The notes: a model not told the origin generated them from the sequence alone. A DNA stretch of 64,000 nucleotides from Liolophura sinensis (GCF_032854445.1 NC_088298.1:18249976-18313975), one strand, 5' to 3'; positions 22,231-34,809 are shown, counted from the stretch's first letter. Numbers and translations: made by a program.

Positions 22231-22799
22231 TGGTTTCACTAAATGTATGCCATCACATCCGACAAATATGTCAATGTTTCATATAAGCTTTTAAGAGAAA
22301 AGACAAAAATAATTTAACTCTACTTATTTCGGGAAAGACGTGAAAACAGATCTAAATTTTTTTTGCGGAATTTGGTAACTCTATAAATCAACCTTTTATC
22401 TGGAATTCTTACGAAGCCCTTGGAGGCGCCATGTTACAAAAACAGGAAATACGATCTCTCGTCAGCAGTAGTCCAGTGGATGTATCTGTAGATTTATGCA
22501 GATTTTGACTACATACTACGTGTAACCAATCCACATTACTTGTAGAAAATGAGACTTACAGAACTTTGAAAAATTACAGCGTCAGTCACTGTGAACAATT
22601 TTGTGTTTAAGATTTAACGTGAACAATAGAAATGGGGTCGTGTGAATTAAGACTTGACGTGAACAATTAAACAGTGATTACAAATGGACTATATGACGGA
22701 GTTTTGGGCTTAGTTATTTTCTAAAAAAAAAACATTTTAAACAAGTAGAATGTGCTAGTTGGCAGTTCAAGAAAGGCATATCGATCTTGTTTAAGCTTA

Positions 22800-23650
22800 C
22801 TCGTTGCCATTAATTATATTCAATGTCGCTGTGACGTAGCTTCTCTTGGCACACGGGTATACCAGAACTTCTATTATCTGGCGAGTTTCATCTTGATTGA
22901 TGATGCAGGGATTTCCGGGACAGAATGTTGACAGCTCTTCTGAATGTAGAGCATTCCTCTGAAAGCAACTTCCCTTAACAGGAAGTGAATCATTCATTTA
23001 ATCGCCTTGTGACGTCATGGCGCCTCGTGGTTCACCTTGTTCGCTTACAATAATGTGACATCCTCCTCTAAGTTGCAATTAAAACTTGGGGACAATTTTT
23101 TCTAAAATTTCCACTGAACTGAAAATAGGGTACCATTTCCGACGAGGTGTCTCCCAGATTGGCGTACGTAAGATGTGCTTACGTACATCTTAAGTGAAGT
23201 CCTTTTTCATCATGTTAAACGCCATACTTGGTCATCTTTTCCTCTCATGACAAAATATATTGGCATATATTTTATCTATTCTACTTGAAGCAATGCCAAA
23301 CAGTCAGTATAATGGATCAAAAAGATCATTACCTAAGCCGCTTTATAAATGATACAGAAACGGCGAGTGCACTCAGATTCACCACTGTCCATCATCCACA
23401 CGTAGGCCGGAAATGGAAAATAGTTATAACTTTTCCACCTACAACTATAAGTGAGATTTATAACTGACTAGCTTGGCACTTGTTCTTTTATTCTTCGAGC
23501 TTGACAGAACTTTGATCTGTTCTGTCCGCGTTGATCAAATGGAATGGATGAGTAACGCGCAGAAGTAAGACTGGACGTTAGCCAAGTTTTGGAATTGATG
23601 GTTGAGTGAGGGAGATCTGATAAAAACAGCGGTGACAGAAGATTTCTCAT
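22800..23650 (+). repeat. Dispersed module D, copy 5, the longest
   Basis: Runs from cgctgtgacgtagcttctct to aaaaacagcggtgacagaag without a foreign insert, making it the best guide to the D sequence. On minus, a peptide frame around IINQDETRQIIEV-YPCAKRSYVTA resembles frames in copies 1 and 3. That could mean an old coding segment or just shared nucleotides. Confidence 0.65.
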
Positions 23651-23655
23651 TCAAA

Positions 23656-24055
23656 TCGGGGGGGGGGGGGAGGCAGTTGTTAAATTAATTAGACTATAAT
23701 TCTGCTGTAAAGAATCTACCGATTGGTTCTTGTAGTTCGTCTGGTGGCAACATAAAGATCACTGGGAATTGATTCACGTTAGTCAATAACCGGCCGAAGA
23801 CACGCATAGGGCCTTTTCAGCTGTCAAGGTAACGCGTCCTCTACCCGATCTGTACGTCACTAATTCCTTGTCATAGATGGCTCATTCTCGGCGCCAGTGT
23901 TTCATTTACCCACTAAAATGACGGTCATCAAATAATTTTGGCAACAATCGATCAATCACTTAATCAAACAATCAAACACCATCAGAAGCCATCAGAAGAA
24001 AATTACAAATAAATAGTATAACACATATGTAATGTCATGTTTTAATTTTCATTAC
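23656..24055. other. Unassigned stretch with poly-G run
   Basis: Starts with a run of 12 or so G. The phrase acttttggcaacaatcgatca near 23935 also occurs at about 20420, probably another part of the D-containing element. Confidence 0.4.
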
Positions 24056-24059
24056 CGTG

Positions 24060-24360
24060 GCACATATCTCAGTAATACATCACCCACAATTTCTATACAT
24101 ACACGGTACACAGTCTGAATACTGATCTCACTCAGTCGCCTGGAATATACTTTGCGTCTTTCAAACATCATTGAAAACTGTTGATTGATTCTCTTTGCAT
24201 GGTTCGGTTTTGTTTTGTTTTTTGCATTTTATATACATTGCTAGTTCCATGGTGGTTTGTGTTAAACGTCGTTTTTGGCATTTGTCTTGCAATTATTGAC
24301 CAAGAACTTCCATTTTGGTTGACGGCTGGAATATGAATGTCTGGTCCCAATAGCGATAAT
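24060..24360 (+). repeat. Dispersed repeat J, copy 1
   Basis: Shares cattgaaaactgttgattg, tctctttgcatg, tttgtgttaaacgtcgttt, ggcatttgtcttgcaattattga and ggttgacggctggaatatga with 49120-49380, and the left half with 35605-35800. Confidence 0.6.
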
Positions 24361-24384
24361 TTAAATATAATAAAAGTTTTAGAG

Positions 24385-24640
24385 CATAGGTAGTTAAACC
24401 CGAGCAGCTACGACATCGTGATAATCGGAAAACGATCAAAGGAAACTGGTAAAATACAGTCTCTCGTCAACTCACACGTTATGGTGCTATTCTAACTGTT
24501 CTTTTTGATGCGTAAACAGTAGCAAATTACTTGCCCCCTAGCGCCTTGGTTAATACAGAATGAGGTCAAACATTGCAGTTATGTTAACTGTAATTTATTA
24601 GACGTCACTGGTCCAGAATAATTAAAACTGTGTTTTCATC
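24385..24640. repeat. GH repeat copy
   Basis: H part on minus (gagcagctacgacatcgtgat) followed by G part (attctaactgttc, tagcgccttggt, tattagacgtcactggtcca). Confidence 0.5.
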
Positions 24641-24644
24641 ACAT

Positions 24645-25435
24645 TTGTTATAGAATAGCATTAAAACACGTATAATAGGCTTGTGGCGTCTTGTTTAGGG
24701 ACACGAAGAGGTCTTCCATACGGGTTTTGGCAGTAGAAACTTACAAATCAATCCTTCAAGAAAGAAAGGTATACTTCTCTTCATATACGTATCTCAAACT
24801 TCATCAAACAAAAAGAAAAACTGCAGTATAGCATTCTACCCACAAAAAGGAATCCACTAACATAAAAGGTAAATTTTTAATGATGGAATTCAAATCTGAA
24901 ATTATTCAGCTCGGAACTTGATCACTCAAACTGCGTATAAATGAAACTAGATGACCATGTTAAAGATTTGACTGACGGTCGTAAGAAAGGCTGTATAGTG
25001 TACGGTTTTAGAATGATGCACTGTAAAATACCAAATTCACATACTGAAAACATATGCCACTGAGGTGATTATGTAAACGTTATAAGATTGGTTACCAGGA
25101 AAACTTGCATTGGTATGCGGGACCAATGAGAAGACCTCCTCTCTTCGTCCTTGTTTGGGTATGGAGAAAATAGGGCGTGACAAAGACATAGCATTAAGTT
25201 ATATACAATAAAAGACTTACATCAAAGAGGATAATATCAGAACGGCCATGACAGTGTTAAAATTGGTCAATGTTCACACATAACCGGTACAAATAGATCC
25301 TCGTCAGTACACATTAGTTAGAGTCTGTTCAAACTGCCCTGGTAAATGCTTACATAGAAACTGTCCACACGCTAGGCCTTAGATGCTGGGTAGAATACAA
25401 TGTAAACTGGCGTGCATTGTATAAAAGCAACAGGT
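24645..25435. other. Unassigned non-coding stretch
   Basis: No exon-like ORF and no repeat match noticed. At about 25450-25470 a lone tRNA-B-box-like word (tgtgttcgaatcctcct) appears without an A box or cloverleaf pairing, so I do not call a tRNA. Confidence 0.4.
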
Positions 25436-25780
25436 CCTGCACCAAGGAGGTCGTGTGTTCGAATCCTCCTCTTCTCTGTAAACGTCCATTATCAGGAACA
25501 TTGTGTAGAGTGGTGACATCCATCACCAACAAACTAGACCACTGTCATAAAAGTGAAATATTTATGAGTAAAGTGAAAGACCCTGATGAAAATATCAATA
25601 ATATGCTTTGCATTTTGCTTGCATGTCAAACAGACATTCGTTGATGAATCATCAACCTAAATTTACGTTCCAGGTGAATAAGCACTAGACCAATTGCAAA
25701 AAAAATTCAAGACTAACCATCAAAGATATAAGAAGGTATATACAGTACAAAATTAAGATGGATTCATACAAAGAGATGGG

Positions 25781-25972
25781 TGCCTCCGTGGCTCAGTTGG
25801 TTAGCGCGCTAGCGTGGCCTAATGACCCAGAAGCCTCTCACCAATGCGGTCGCTGTGAGTTCAAGTCCAGCTCTTGCTGGCTTCCTCTCTGGCCGTATGT
25901 GGGAAGGTCTGCCAGCAACATGGTTTCTGCACGGTTTCCTCCCACCTGGCTGCCGTCGTATAAGTGAAATTT
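25781..25972 (+). mobile_element. SINE-A copy with internal deletion
   Basis: Intact head: A box TGGCTCAGTTGG, gttagcgcgctagcg, B box GAGTTCAAGTCC, then ggcttcctctctggccgtat. The middle is shortened and the 3' end stops after gtcgtataagtgaaat without the terminal tail. Confidence 0.85.
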
Positions 25973-26439
25973 ACAATGATGACCCAGAGGTCCCAGGTAG
26001 GCCTCGTGATTGACGGCAGCAGCAAAAACCTGCTTTGCTTTTGTGATTTTCTGATGCTAATTATTTTAATGTAACTGGACAAGTATATGGAATTACAGGT
26101 AAACGCTGGGATAGGTATTTGCAACTTTATCTTCTAGTATTGTGCGTATTTTAGTCCAAGGTGAATTTTGTGAAAGTTAAAAAAGTCAAAATCGTTCCGA
26201 ACATTGCGATAGAGCTCACAACGGACAGTTTGAGGATATGATGAAGTAGGCTCCTAGGCTACTGTTGTGCGGCCTATATTAAATCAATTTGTTGACAGGC
26301 ATTTTTCAGTGGGCTTCGTTACGGAACTGACAGCAACAGCTTCCATTGACAACTTTAAGATATGCTTGTTGTAAATGGTAACAGGAACCATTTAACCATA
26401 CCGAAAATTGATTTTCTCCGCGCAAGAAGGCGCGTTATA

Positions 26440-26447
26440 TCTGATGG

Positions 26448-26478
<31 letters not shown>

Positions 26479-26741
26479 GATTGGTGTTTTACGCCGTACT
26501 CAAGAATATTTCACTTATACGACGGCGGCCAGCATTATGGTGGGTGGAAACCGGGCAGAGCCCGGAGGAAACCCACGACCATCCGCAGGTTGCTGTCAGA
26601 CCTTCTCACGTACGGCCGGAGAGGAAGCCAGCATGAGCTGGACTTGAACTCACAGCGACCGCATTGGTGAGAGACTCCTGGGTCATTACGCTGCGCTAGC
26701 GCTTTAACCGACTGAGCCACGGAGGCCCCTCTGATGGAAGA
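26440..26741 (-). mobile_element. SINE-A reference copy, full length, perfect target duplication
   Basis: The element spans 26452-26729 in minus orientation. It has 27 T at 26452-26478 (the poly-A tail), then ttggtgttttacgccgtactc, the conserved central domain, B box complement (ggacttgaactc), A box complement (ccgactgagcca) and the end cggaggcccc. TCTGATGGAAGA flanks it exactly at 26440-26451 and 26730-26741. The intact duplication and long pure tail point to a comparatively recent insertion. The A-to-B box spacing, about 68 bp, is longer than in an ordinary tRNA gene. ORFs on both strands here are incidental. Confidence 0.97.
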
Positions 26742-27103
26742 CGCGCAGGTGTAAATGATATTACATTTTATTGAAAGCATCGACTTTTTGATATAATAGT
26801 AGAAGATATTTCCCCTTGGCCTGAATTTTCTTCAATAAATAAAGAGAGAGCCACATTTCGAAGGAAGATAAGACGTCGCCTTTTAAAGACTAATTTATGG
26901 TGTGTTGCAAAACTGTAGCCTTTTACATTAGTATAAAGTTGCGCAGTTTTCTTTTATTTAGTTACCAATCTGTTTCAATAAAAGCAAAATGTTTGAACGT
27001 TTGTCATTAATCGCTTGGAGTGAATTTTTAATGGAAGTGACATACATGCATTGTTAATATAAATGCCTGCGTTCTGTAGTCTGCTACTTCCCGCATATTA
27101 TGG

Positions 27104-27347
27104 TACACTAAAAGAACATATGTGTTAATTTTAAGAGAAAGTCTCTTTTCTTAGTAAAGCGATAATGTATTGTGCTATTACAACAAACTATTCTGTCAAA
27201 TGCAACACGCATATTCTAATAATTCAACGTTAATGTTATTTTAGATTAACAGGATATTATGTTTAATATAACACATTATGTTATAATAAGAGAATACATT
27301 CTAACATCACTCAGGCAACAGCTGTTAAACTTCGTTTTTGGAGTGTA
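27104..27347. mobile_element. TA-flanked MITE, copy 1
   Basis: Element 27106-27345 (240 bp) between TA dinucleotides at 27104-27105 and 27346-27347. Ends start cactaaaag and end ttttggagtg. Inner landmarks ttctgtcaaat and agaatacattctaacatcac match the copy at 42216-42449. Terminal inverted repeats extend several dozen bases with divergence. The TA duplication suggests mobilisation by a Tc1/mariner-superfamily transposase (inference). Confidence 0.75.
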
Positions 27348-27528
27348 ATGATTCTGTATGTTGGCAACATTGTCTCTGTTGGCATCATGGCGTGATTGAC
27401 TTAGAGAAACAATACTGAGAGCATGGTATCGTTTTGCACAAGTAACATTACTTGGAAATCACTCTCGAAAACAAAGTTAAATATAAGTATTTGCTGCATA
27501 CCAAAAACATATGTAAACTGGACCTGTG

Positions 27529-27536
27529 TATATATA
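27529..27536 (+). promoter_or_regulatory. Possible TATA box
   Basis: TATATATA followed by a GC-rich ggcgcc, about 200 bp ahead of a coding-like ORF at 27734. No initiator or transcript evidence, and TATA-like words are common in AT-rich DNA. Confidence 0.2.
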
Positions 27537-27733
27537 GGCGCCATTTACCGTTTGGTAACGGTAGCTATCGGGTATTAGTGATGTAATAAACTAACATGTG
27601 CACCGGCCTCAAGATATCCAGCTTGAAGTTGTGACAAGTGTACAAACCCAGGTCATAGTATCCCCACGAAAGACAAAACTTGTACACGACCGACACTGGT
27701 TCTGAATAGAAAATCCTTCAAAAAACGTTTAAA

Positions 27734-27925
27734 ATGTGTAAAGATGACACACATATTGATGGCGAGAAACTCGTAAATGACATGTCCATGGCGACTTCTA
27801 TTTATCGCTTATTACATGTATGTACACCGGAAGAAGTGACATCGGAAACGGAACATATCTATCACTTGATAAACAGACGTCAACATGAAGCAAATCAAAA
27901 GGCCAATTCAAGTGTTTTGTGCTAG
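27734..27925 (+). CDS. Coding-like 63-codon ORF, unknown function
   Basis: ATG in a favourable context (A at -3: tttaaaATGt) opens a frame beginning MCKDDTHIDGEKLVNDMSMA and continuing with an acidic, helix-compatible stretch (CTPEEVTSETEHIYHLINRR) before TAG. There is no signal peptide, membrane segment or recognised domain. Composition is more protein-like than neighbouring frames and the sequence is not part of a repeat I can see. It may be a first exon (a weak donor-like gtgttt lies near its end), a small gene, or chance. Confidence 0.3.
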   Translation: MCKDDTHIDGEKLVNDMSMATSIYRLLHVCTPEEVTSETEHIYHLINRRQHEANQKANSSVLC

Positions 27926-28495
27926 TGATTTTAACAGCATTTTGTTCTGCAGGTTTGATAATTGGTAAATCCATATAAATGAGACGTGCAAAGTAGGCAA
28001 TTAAGGAACGAAAAAATATTGACAGCTGAGGGTTGTTTGTTGTATAAGATTTATCTAAATCATCTACCATGAGTTTTCTCTATGGTATGACTGGATACTG
28101 ACGTGGTGGTATTCACCCATAATCAGTCATTTATGAAGGATCAATGCTGTGTTTTTGTCACCCCATATACTCCTTTATTTTGTTCGCCGATCATAATATA
28201 AAATGAGTGTGTATTTTGAGATAATAAACATCCTCTACATCTTACGGGTAATTCACATTTCTCACGCCTGTCTGAGGACATCACCCACAAAATCATTCTG
28301 TTGGACTGCTTGTTAGTGCACATATTTTTTTTCTCGCAATTATAGCGGCTCAAAGTATTATACATTATCAGTGCATGTACATACCGGAAAAAAGAATGCA
28401 TTCGTCGGTCGATTTCCAAGTTCCCGCTCTCGTCTAGTGTACTCTGATGTCACAAAGCAAAACTGCCTTGCGCCGTTTTCAACTACATTTCTCTT
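27926..28495. other. Unassigned non-coding stretch
   Basis: A 92-codon minus frame at 28141-28419 has no motif. Nothing else seen. Confidence 0.4.
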
Positions 28496-28695
28496 GGGGG
28501 TCTCAGTGGCCTAGTGACCAGCGTTCCAGCGCAGCGCCATCACCAGTGCGATCGCATGTCCAGATTATGTTGACTTCCGCTCCAGTTGTAAAGGAGAGCA
28601 TTTGCCAGCAATTTTTCCGGCTTCCTCCTACGATAACGCTGACCGAAAATGCAATTTTCTTGGGCATGTCGTAAAATTCTAATCAGATAAATAAT
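28496..28695 (+). mobile_element. SINE-A copy, old and diverged
   Basis: Recognisable from ggggtctcagtggcctagtg, ccagtgcgatcgcatgtcca, ggcttcctcctac and the degraded tail catgtcgtaaaattctaatcagataaataa. Confidence 0.6.
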
Positions 28696-30630
28696 TCACG
28701 TACAGATATGTGAGTTGGGGTTGGTAGTCTCACAAAGCTTCGCATTGCTTCGCGTTATCTGGCGTTCAACGGAATCTCCGGTATCTATAGAAACAAAACG
28801 ATTCGGGTATGTACACATGAATGACATTACGCCACTAAATTTTAATTGGATGTTAAGTGCCACCTGACTTCCATGGTGACGTCTTTCTATTCGGAGTGTA
28901 AACAAATACACGTTGTAAAAAATGAACTGATGAAAGACCAGTTATGTGCAGAGGAAAGGCAGTGTTTATTCATATAATATATACACTGTAATGACTGCTA
29001 ACGTTTAACATCTTCAGGGTGTGTTTTTTTTTAAATGCAGGCGTGTGTTTCATAAATACATGGATTTATTTTATGAATATTTTATAAACACTTACATTTA
29101 TTTAAAACAAAAGAATCGTTTATGTAGTAAATTTTATGAGTTTATTGCTTAAACGGTTGGGTTTATCTCCGGTGTAATGTCTCCAACTTTTATGATCAAC
29201 ATTATAAAGCGGTTTTATCATTATTTGTTGGATGAGCTTGCTTATGTGTGTTACAATTAAGCATAGATCATGTTTATTATCTCTTACCTAGTGATGTTGA
29301 TCACGCGTTTAAATGTTAAACATCCGGGTTTTTTTCAGAGTACGCTGTTGTAGTTGTAACTGTTTATCACTTTTGCGGGTAAAGCGAAAGGGACGAATAT
29401 CCAGCAGGCTTTGCAGGACACGGGGAAAACCTCATTATGCTGTCTTATAAACATTAGGATTAGACAGTCCTCAAGTACAGCTTACTTTGTTAAAATCCTA
29501 GCCCTAAAAAGTAATAATTATGGAAATATTAGGAAACATCTTCTTTAACAACGGTGAAACCCACTCTTTAAATTTTTATATAACCTCATAAAAATAAAAC
29601 AGATAAGCCGAAGTCTGACGACTTTATTATCTCCAGGCCTGATTAACCTATTTCTTTAGGTTGTCAAATATCAGAAGAAAATGAAAACGCTTTTAATCCA
29701 CACAGTATACAGTTATTTCACTAATTTCGACTAAGTACCGTTTTTTACCACTATGTCGTTCCAAGATATTAACGAAAACACTCTTACAGCAAAAATCTCT
29801 AAACGATAATTGTTCTATGCTGCATAGCAATAAAAGCTGTAACAAGAAATAAAGAAAAATACATGCAGCTAAACATTTTAAATAATATGAATCATTAGTT
29901 TACATCTTTAGCTATTGTTGTGTTTAGCCACAAAGAGAAAAGGTATGTTTGTACGAACCGGTCAGTTACCTCCAGAGGTCTAATAGGGTTCACGCGGCGT
30001 TGTGTTCCAGACAGCTGCCACCGCTGATGATAAGGTGCTTAACTCTGGAATCCGCTTTTAGAAACTCAAAGCGGTCTTAACCAAATGTTAGCAATGTAAT
30101 ATGGTCTGTACCTAGGGCGAAAAACACTAATGTATCAGCCACCGGCGAAATAAGTTTTAATGTGTGTAACATGTTGTGTATTTACATAAACATAAACAAT
30201 TGGCAGGTGTGTTGGTTTGATCCACGTTTTACACCTTACACAGGAGTAGTTCAGTTCATTGCGGGCGAAATTAGGACAGCAAACTATCTCTAGATATGCA
30301 TCTGAAATAATTAGTGTAGCAAAATAAACAAAAACTGGATTCGAATCTTCCACTTGCTCATCCAGCGGGTGACTAAAATACACATGTAACCCAAACTTAG
30401 GTGATGATTCCGTTATGAAATATGAGAACAATTCTCAGACCTTATTAATGGACACTGCGAATACAGCCCATGTGGCCTGACATTGGAGACCTACGGGTCA
30501 AGGATGTTTGGCCGAGTTGAAAGTCTTACTGGACATGGGCACAAAGCTCAGTGAGCAGAGAAAGCATCGCGGGTAGCATGGAGTTACAATTAGCAGATGG
30601 TAGCCATTTTTGCCAGCAAAATGGTGGATT
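28696..30630. other. Long unassigned AT-rich stretch
   Basis: About 1.9 kb with no repeat match and no convincing exon. The longest frame (98 codons, minus, 30135-30431) shows no domain. Confidence 0.4.
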
Positions 30631-30895
30631 GTATTTATTTATTTGATTAGTGGTTTACGCCGTACTCAAGAGTACTTCAGTTATACGACGGCGGCCAGCA
30701 TTATGATATGTGGAAACCGGGCAGAGTCCGGTTAAAACCAACGACCATCCGCAGGCTTTTGGCAGACCTTCCCATTTACGGCCGTAGAGGAAGCCAGCAT
30801 GAGCTGAACTTGAACTTACAGCGACCGTATTGGTCAGAGGCTCCTGGGTCATTAGGCTGCGCTAGCGCGCTAAACATCTGAGCCTCGCAGGCTTC
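30631..30895 (-). mobile_element. SINE-A copy, full length
   Basis: Tail tatttatttatttgatt at 30632-30648, then ggtttacgccgtactcaaga, the central domain, B box complement (gaacttgaactta, mutated) and head end ctgagcctcgcaggcttc. Flanks show only a weak possible duplication, so this is older than the copy at 26.45 kb. Confidence 0.9.
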
Positions 30896-31545
30896 TTAAA
30901 TTGGTGAATGGGGACGTGTTGTTGAGCTGTAGCAGAAATGTAGCGCTTCATGGTAAAATACAAGCACAGTCAATTGATAAAAGTATTCGTGTCGACTTGT
31001 TGACTTTCGGCCTTTGTCCTCGGTCTGATACGTCAGCTTTCGAGACAATACCGAGGCATTACGAAAATACTCCAGTAACTACCTATTATATTTTCTCATA
31101 TGATTTTAACACCTCCGCAAAACGCTTCCGTTTTTTCTCTTCCTCTGTCTTCCGCCCTTTTATTTCAACTCAATTGATGACAAAAGACAGTGGATTTTTA
31201 GCTCCTAAATTTGATTAACTTGACTTGCCTACGTATGACTTTTCTAAGTCCCCACAGCACATAATTACCAGCACGTGTTCTATTGCGTAAACCTTTTAAA
31301 ACTTTTGTTACGACATAAACACGTTTCCTTGGTGATTCCCTTAAAGTGCTGCCTATTTAGGTCTAATTCATAATATTTGTTAATGTTTACTGTCGTTACT
31401 TGGCAACGGGTGAGACATTGAAGAACCCTTGAATAATCTCTCGTGGATACGCCGACATATGTGTTTTATTGTTACAGCGTAAAACATGTCGTGGCATGTT
31501 CTTGATTATACACCGACTTAGAATTTGAACGTTTAACCATTTCTG

Positions 31546-31746
31546 TAATGGCTTAAGCCATGCTTCGCTTCCGCTCCAGCCCTACGTGGGAAGGTCTGCC
31601 AGAAACCTGCGAATCGTCGTGGGCTTCCCCGGGGCTCTGCCCGGTTTCCTCCCACCATAATGCTGGCCGCCATCGTGTAAGTGAAATATTCTTGAGTACG
31701 GCGTAAAACGCCAATCAAATAAATAAATAATATATAATGGTTTAAG
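31546..31746 (+). mobile_element. SINE-A copy, 5'-truncated, target duplication 11/12
   Basis: Starts within the body at about 31558 (gcttcgcttccgctccag) and ends aaacgccaatcaaataaataaata. TAATGGCTTAAG at 31546-31557 and TAATGGTTTAAG at 31735-31746 flank it. The absence of the head inside a target duplication means the truncation happened at insertion, not later. Confidence 0.88.
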
Positions 31747-32372
31747 TTATGTTTTTCCCTATGCACAACACACACTGCTTCATTTTGTCTTTTGACACAT
31801 TATACTGACTCATGGCCAACCACCCTGTGTTTCCTTAAGCCCAGGTACCAACTATTAAGGGAAGTACTCATATGTCTCACATTTCAGCGGGTGTATAGCC
31901 AAGGACATTCTCCATGCTATATCGTAGAATCAGCGAAGCCATATGACAAATTTTAAATTCATGCCGATGAAACTGGGCCAGAGCCTTTATTGTAACCGTC
32001 AGAAGGTTGGGTGCATGTATTATACTGATAAAAAAGGTCGTCAGCTGATTCAAAATCTGACAAAACTGCATTACATTATGTTTTTAATAATGTTTGTCCG
32101 GTTTACATGTAGACACTAAGCCTATACGATACAGCTTATATTGCGTACATTTCAATTAGTTTTACCGTTAATCAAAGCCTCACAGAGACTACGCCATATC
32201 GCTAAACATCAGTAAATACAAGGTAACATTTTAACACAAGATACATGAACCTTTTTTTAAAGGTAAAGACGTCCAAAAATCGAAGTAGGCATCACTAAAT
32301 AAGCCACTTAAAACTATACATAAATTTACTTTCATTTATTGTTTTAGATTTTTGTGACGAGAGTTCAGACAC

Positions 32373-32585
32373 TCAAACATTTGTATTCTGGGGTGGGCTT
32401 TATGGACCGTACTATCAGAGGTCACTGAATGTTGGAATAACTCTTTTTACCAAAGATGACTGAAATAACGTTCGCAAAAATTCCTTTCTTCTGGTGAATA
32501 TCAGGAAAAAAGGTGATGTGACGTCAGAGTTCCTACATACTGTAAGTATGGCTCATAAAGCCCACCATAGTTTTCAAATATTTGA
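32373..32585. mobile_element. Possible small MITE with 41-bp inverted ends
   Basis: 32373-32413 (tcaaacatttgtattctggg then tgggctttatggaccgtact) pairs with 32545-32585 (agtatggctcataaagccca, then tttcaaatatttga) at roughly 33 of 41 positions. The interior of 131 bp is featureless. No clear target duplication. Confidence 0.5.
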
Positions 32586-32589
32586 ATTC

Positions 32590-34809
32590 CTTTCAACACT
32601 ATTAAAAAATGTGAAGTTGTCTGCTTTATTTCACTAAAGGAGAATGACTCGCCGGAAAGTGATCATATCGAATTGAAATGTTTAAGCATTTATGCAATGG
32701 CTTCAATAATGCTTGTTCTGTCATTAAGAACAACACTAAAAATGCCGAAACTGAAGTCATGGCCTTTTGTAACTTTAAGAAGGATGAGATACATGTACAT
32801 GTACGAGACTAGAATATTCTCTTTCAAAAATTAACAAAGCTGTGGCATATTTTTATTTTTAATAACGTTTTGCCCAGAATATACGTACACATTATTGCTT
32901 ATAATCCGCACATTTTAATTAATTCTACTGTTTAATTAAATGCCTAAAGATACTACGCCATGTCAAGAAGAATAGCAAATTTGTCTGTTTACCTGATTGT
33001 AGTTTTATGCAGTAATATCACTTACCCGAAGCCAGTGTGAACTCGATTTGAATTTGACTGAGAGCCTCTTTTGAGATTGTGCCGCTAATCATGCATGTTA
33101 ACCATCTCGGCCACCACAACTTAAAAATCACTTTTTTTCTGTCTCTAAGCACTACACCCACTACTTCATACTGTTCTGAAACTGAATTGTAACCGTTTTG
33201 AATTTGAGATCATATGTAGTAAAGCCTGTTTGAGACATGAGAGGAAATCACTTTGATAAGGTACTGTCGAAGAGATTCTGCTACACTACTTTAACTGGGT
33301 ACAAAAACAACAACAACGTCCAAGCAGGCCAGATCATGGTCACTCTGATGTCTGGGATGGTCACTTTGATGTGTGGGAAGTTCAATCCGTGACTTCTGCA
33401 TGGCATTCCACTGAAGCAACATGGAAAGCAATATGAAACAATGACAAGGACGTTTAAGACCTATTCTTTCGCACTCCGTGTGCGACTGCACATACTAAAT
33501 AGAACCTCCTATCGGAACAACATCGTGTGTTTTATCTAACCTACCGGCTAGTTTGTTTAACTGAAGGAATATAATGTTCTTATTTTGTATGTAAAAAAGT
33601 AACTTGATGGGGTGTGCAGTTATTTTACATATGTATATATTTCTGGGCAGAAATAAATTTCTTTGACTTTTTTCTTTTATTAACGGTGAGTCAGTCAGGA
33701 TGGATCTCACATGCTGGATGTTCCACCACCCCGTCCCGAGATCACATTAACTGTTCATTCCATTCTTAGCAAAGGAAATAGTGATGCCTTGGCCTCACAG
33801 AGGAGTAAGGCAGTTGGTGAGTTCTTTTTTTTTATCAGCAAACGTAATGAAGTCCTATTGTATTTTATGTGATTGATCAGAAACTATTTTTAATTTCATT
33901 TACTGTACATATTGGATGGACATCTGAAAAAGACCCCCAATATGTTACTTATAGTGGACTAACGATGGATAACATTTAGGAGTCGAGTGATTGTGAACTT
34001 TAGAAATTCCTGAAGGAATGAGGTGTCCCTTGCGACAGGTGATTGGTATATTAATATCTACAAGACTTTTGATAAGTCGCATGTAAATGACACAGTAGGC
34101 CTTGATTTACCTTAAGTGACAAAAGATTTTGATCTCAAAGCGAATATTTGTAACCACTGTGGGGCTTGCACTTGATCTATTTGCTACAATGCTGAATAAA
34201 CTCTCTGGTGCTTTGCATAAAATTCCTTACCTTTGCGGTAAAGAGAACGCCCACTTCGATATTTGTTTCTATTTTACTGGTTAGTATATTCGTGGTACGA
34301 CAACGATCTTCAGAGATACCTGCTTATGCACCAGGGTGAGCAGTTATAAATCACAAAACGAAAAATGAAATTAGTCACTTCACCTTAACTTTTTATTAAA
34401 CTGCATTTTGAAGGAAGTTGAGACCATTACAGATGGGCATGTTTCTTCATAGTTCCATTCCAGTTTTGACAAGGGGTTTACAATGACATCGATCATATCT
34501 CTATGCCCTGAAAGCATTTGACACAAATTGGATCAATAATTTTTTTTTCTTGATTCCTTGTTTTTTATGCTGTGCCCGTAAATATATTAATCTGATTGAA
34601 AAGTCTAAAGAAATTGGAAAGAGTCCAGAAAAGCGCTTAGGATATGGCTTTTAGCCTGAAAAAAAAATGCGTATTCTCCAATAATCAGCATTTTTAGACG
34701 CCTGAAATTTCTATATTCCCTGAAACCTTAACCGAAATTCCAATCTAAAAGTAGAAACAAAATTTACAACAGGAAATCGTGTATTACTTGCCATTCCAAA
34801 CGTAATTCT
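32590..34809. other. Long unassigned AT-rich stretch
   Basis: Contains an imperfect 21-bp direct repeat near 33335-33380 (ggtcactctgatgtctgg, ggtcactttgatgtgtgg). No gene or known repeat recognised. Confidence 0.4.

Noticed and set aside
25440-25480. Possible tRNA from the word gtgttcgaatcc.
   Set aside because: Normal T-arm pairing fails and there is no A box at a suitable distance. At most a SINE head remnant.
26452-26729. tRNA gene suggested by A and B boxes.
   Set aside because: Box spacing is too long, no cloverleaf acceptor pairing is present, and the sequence continues into a SINE body with a poly-A tail and target duplication.
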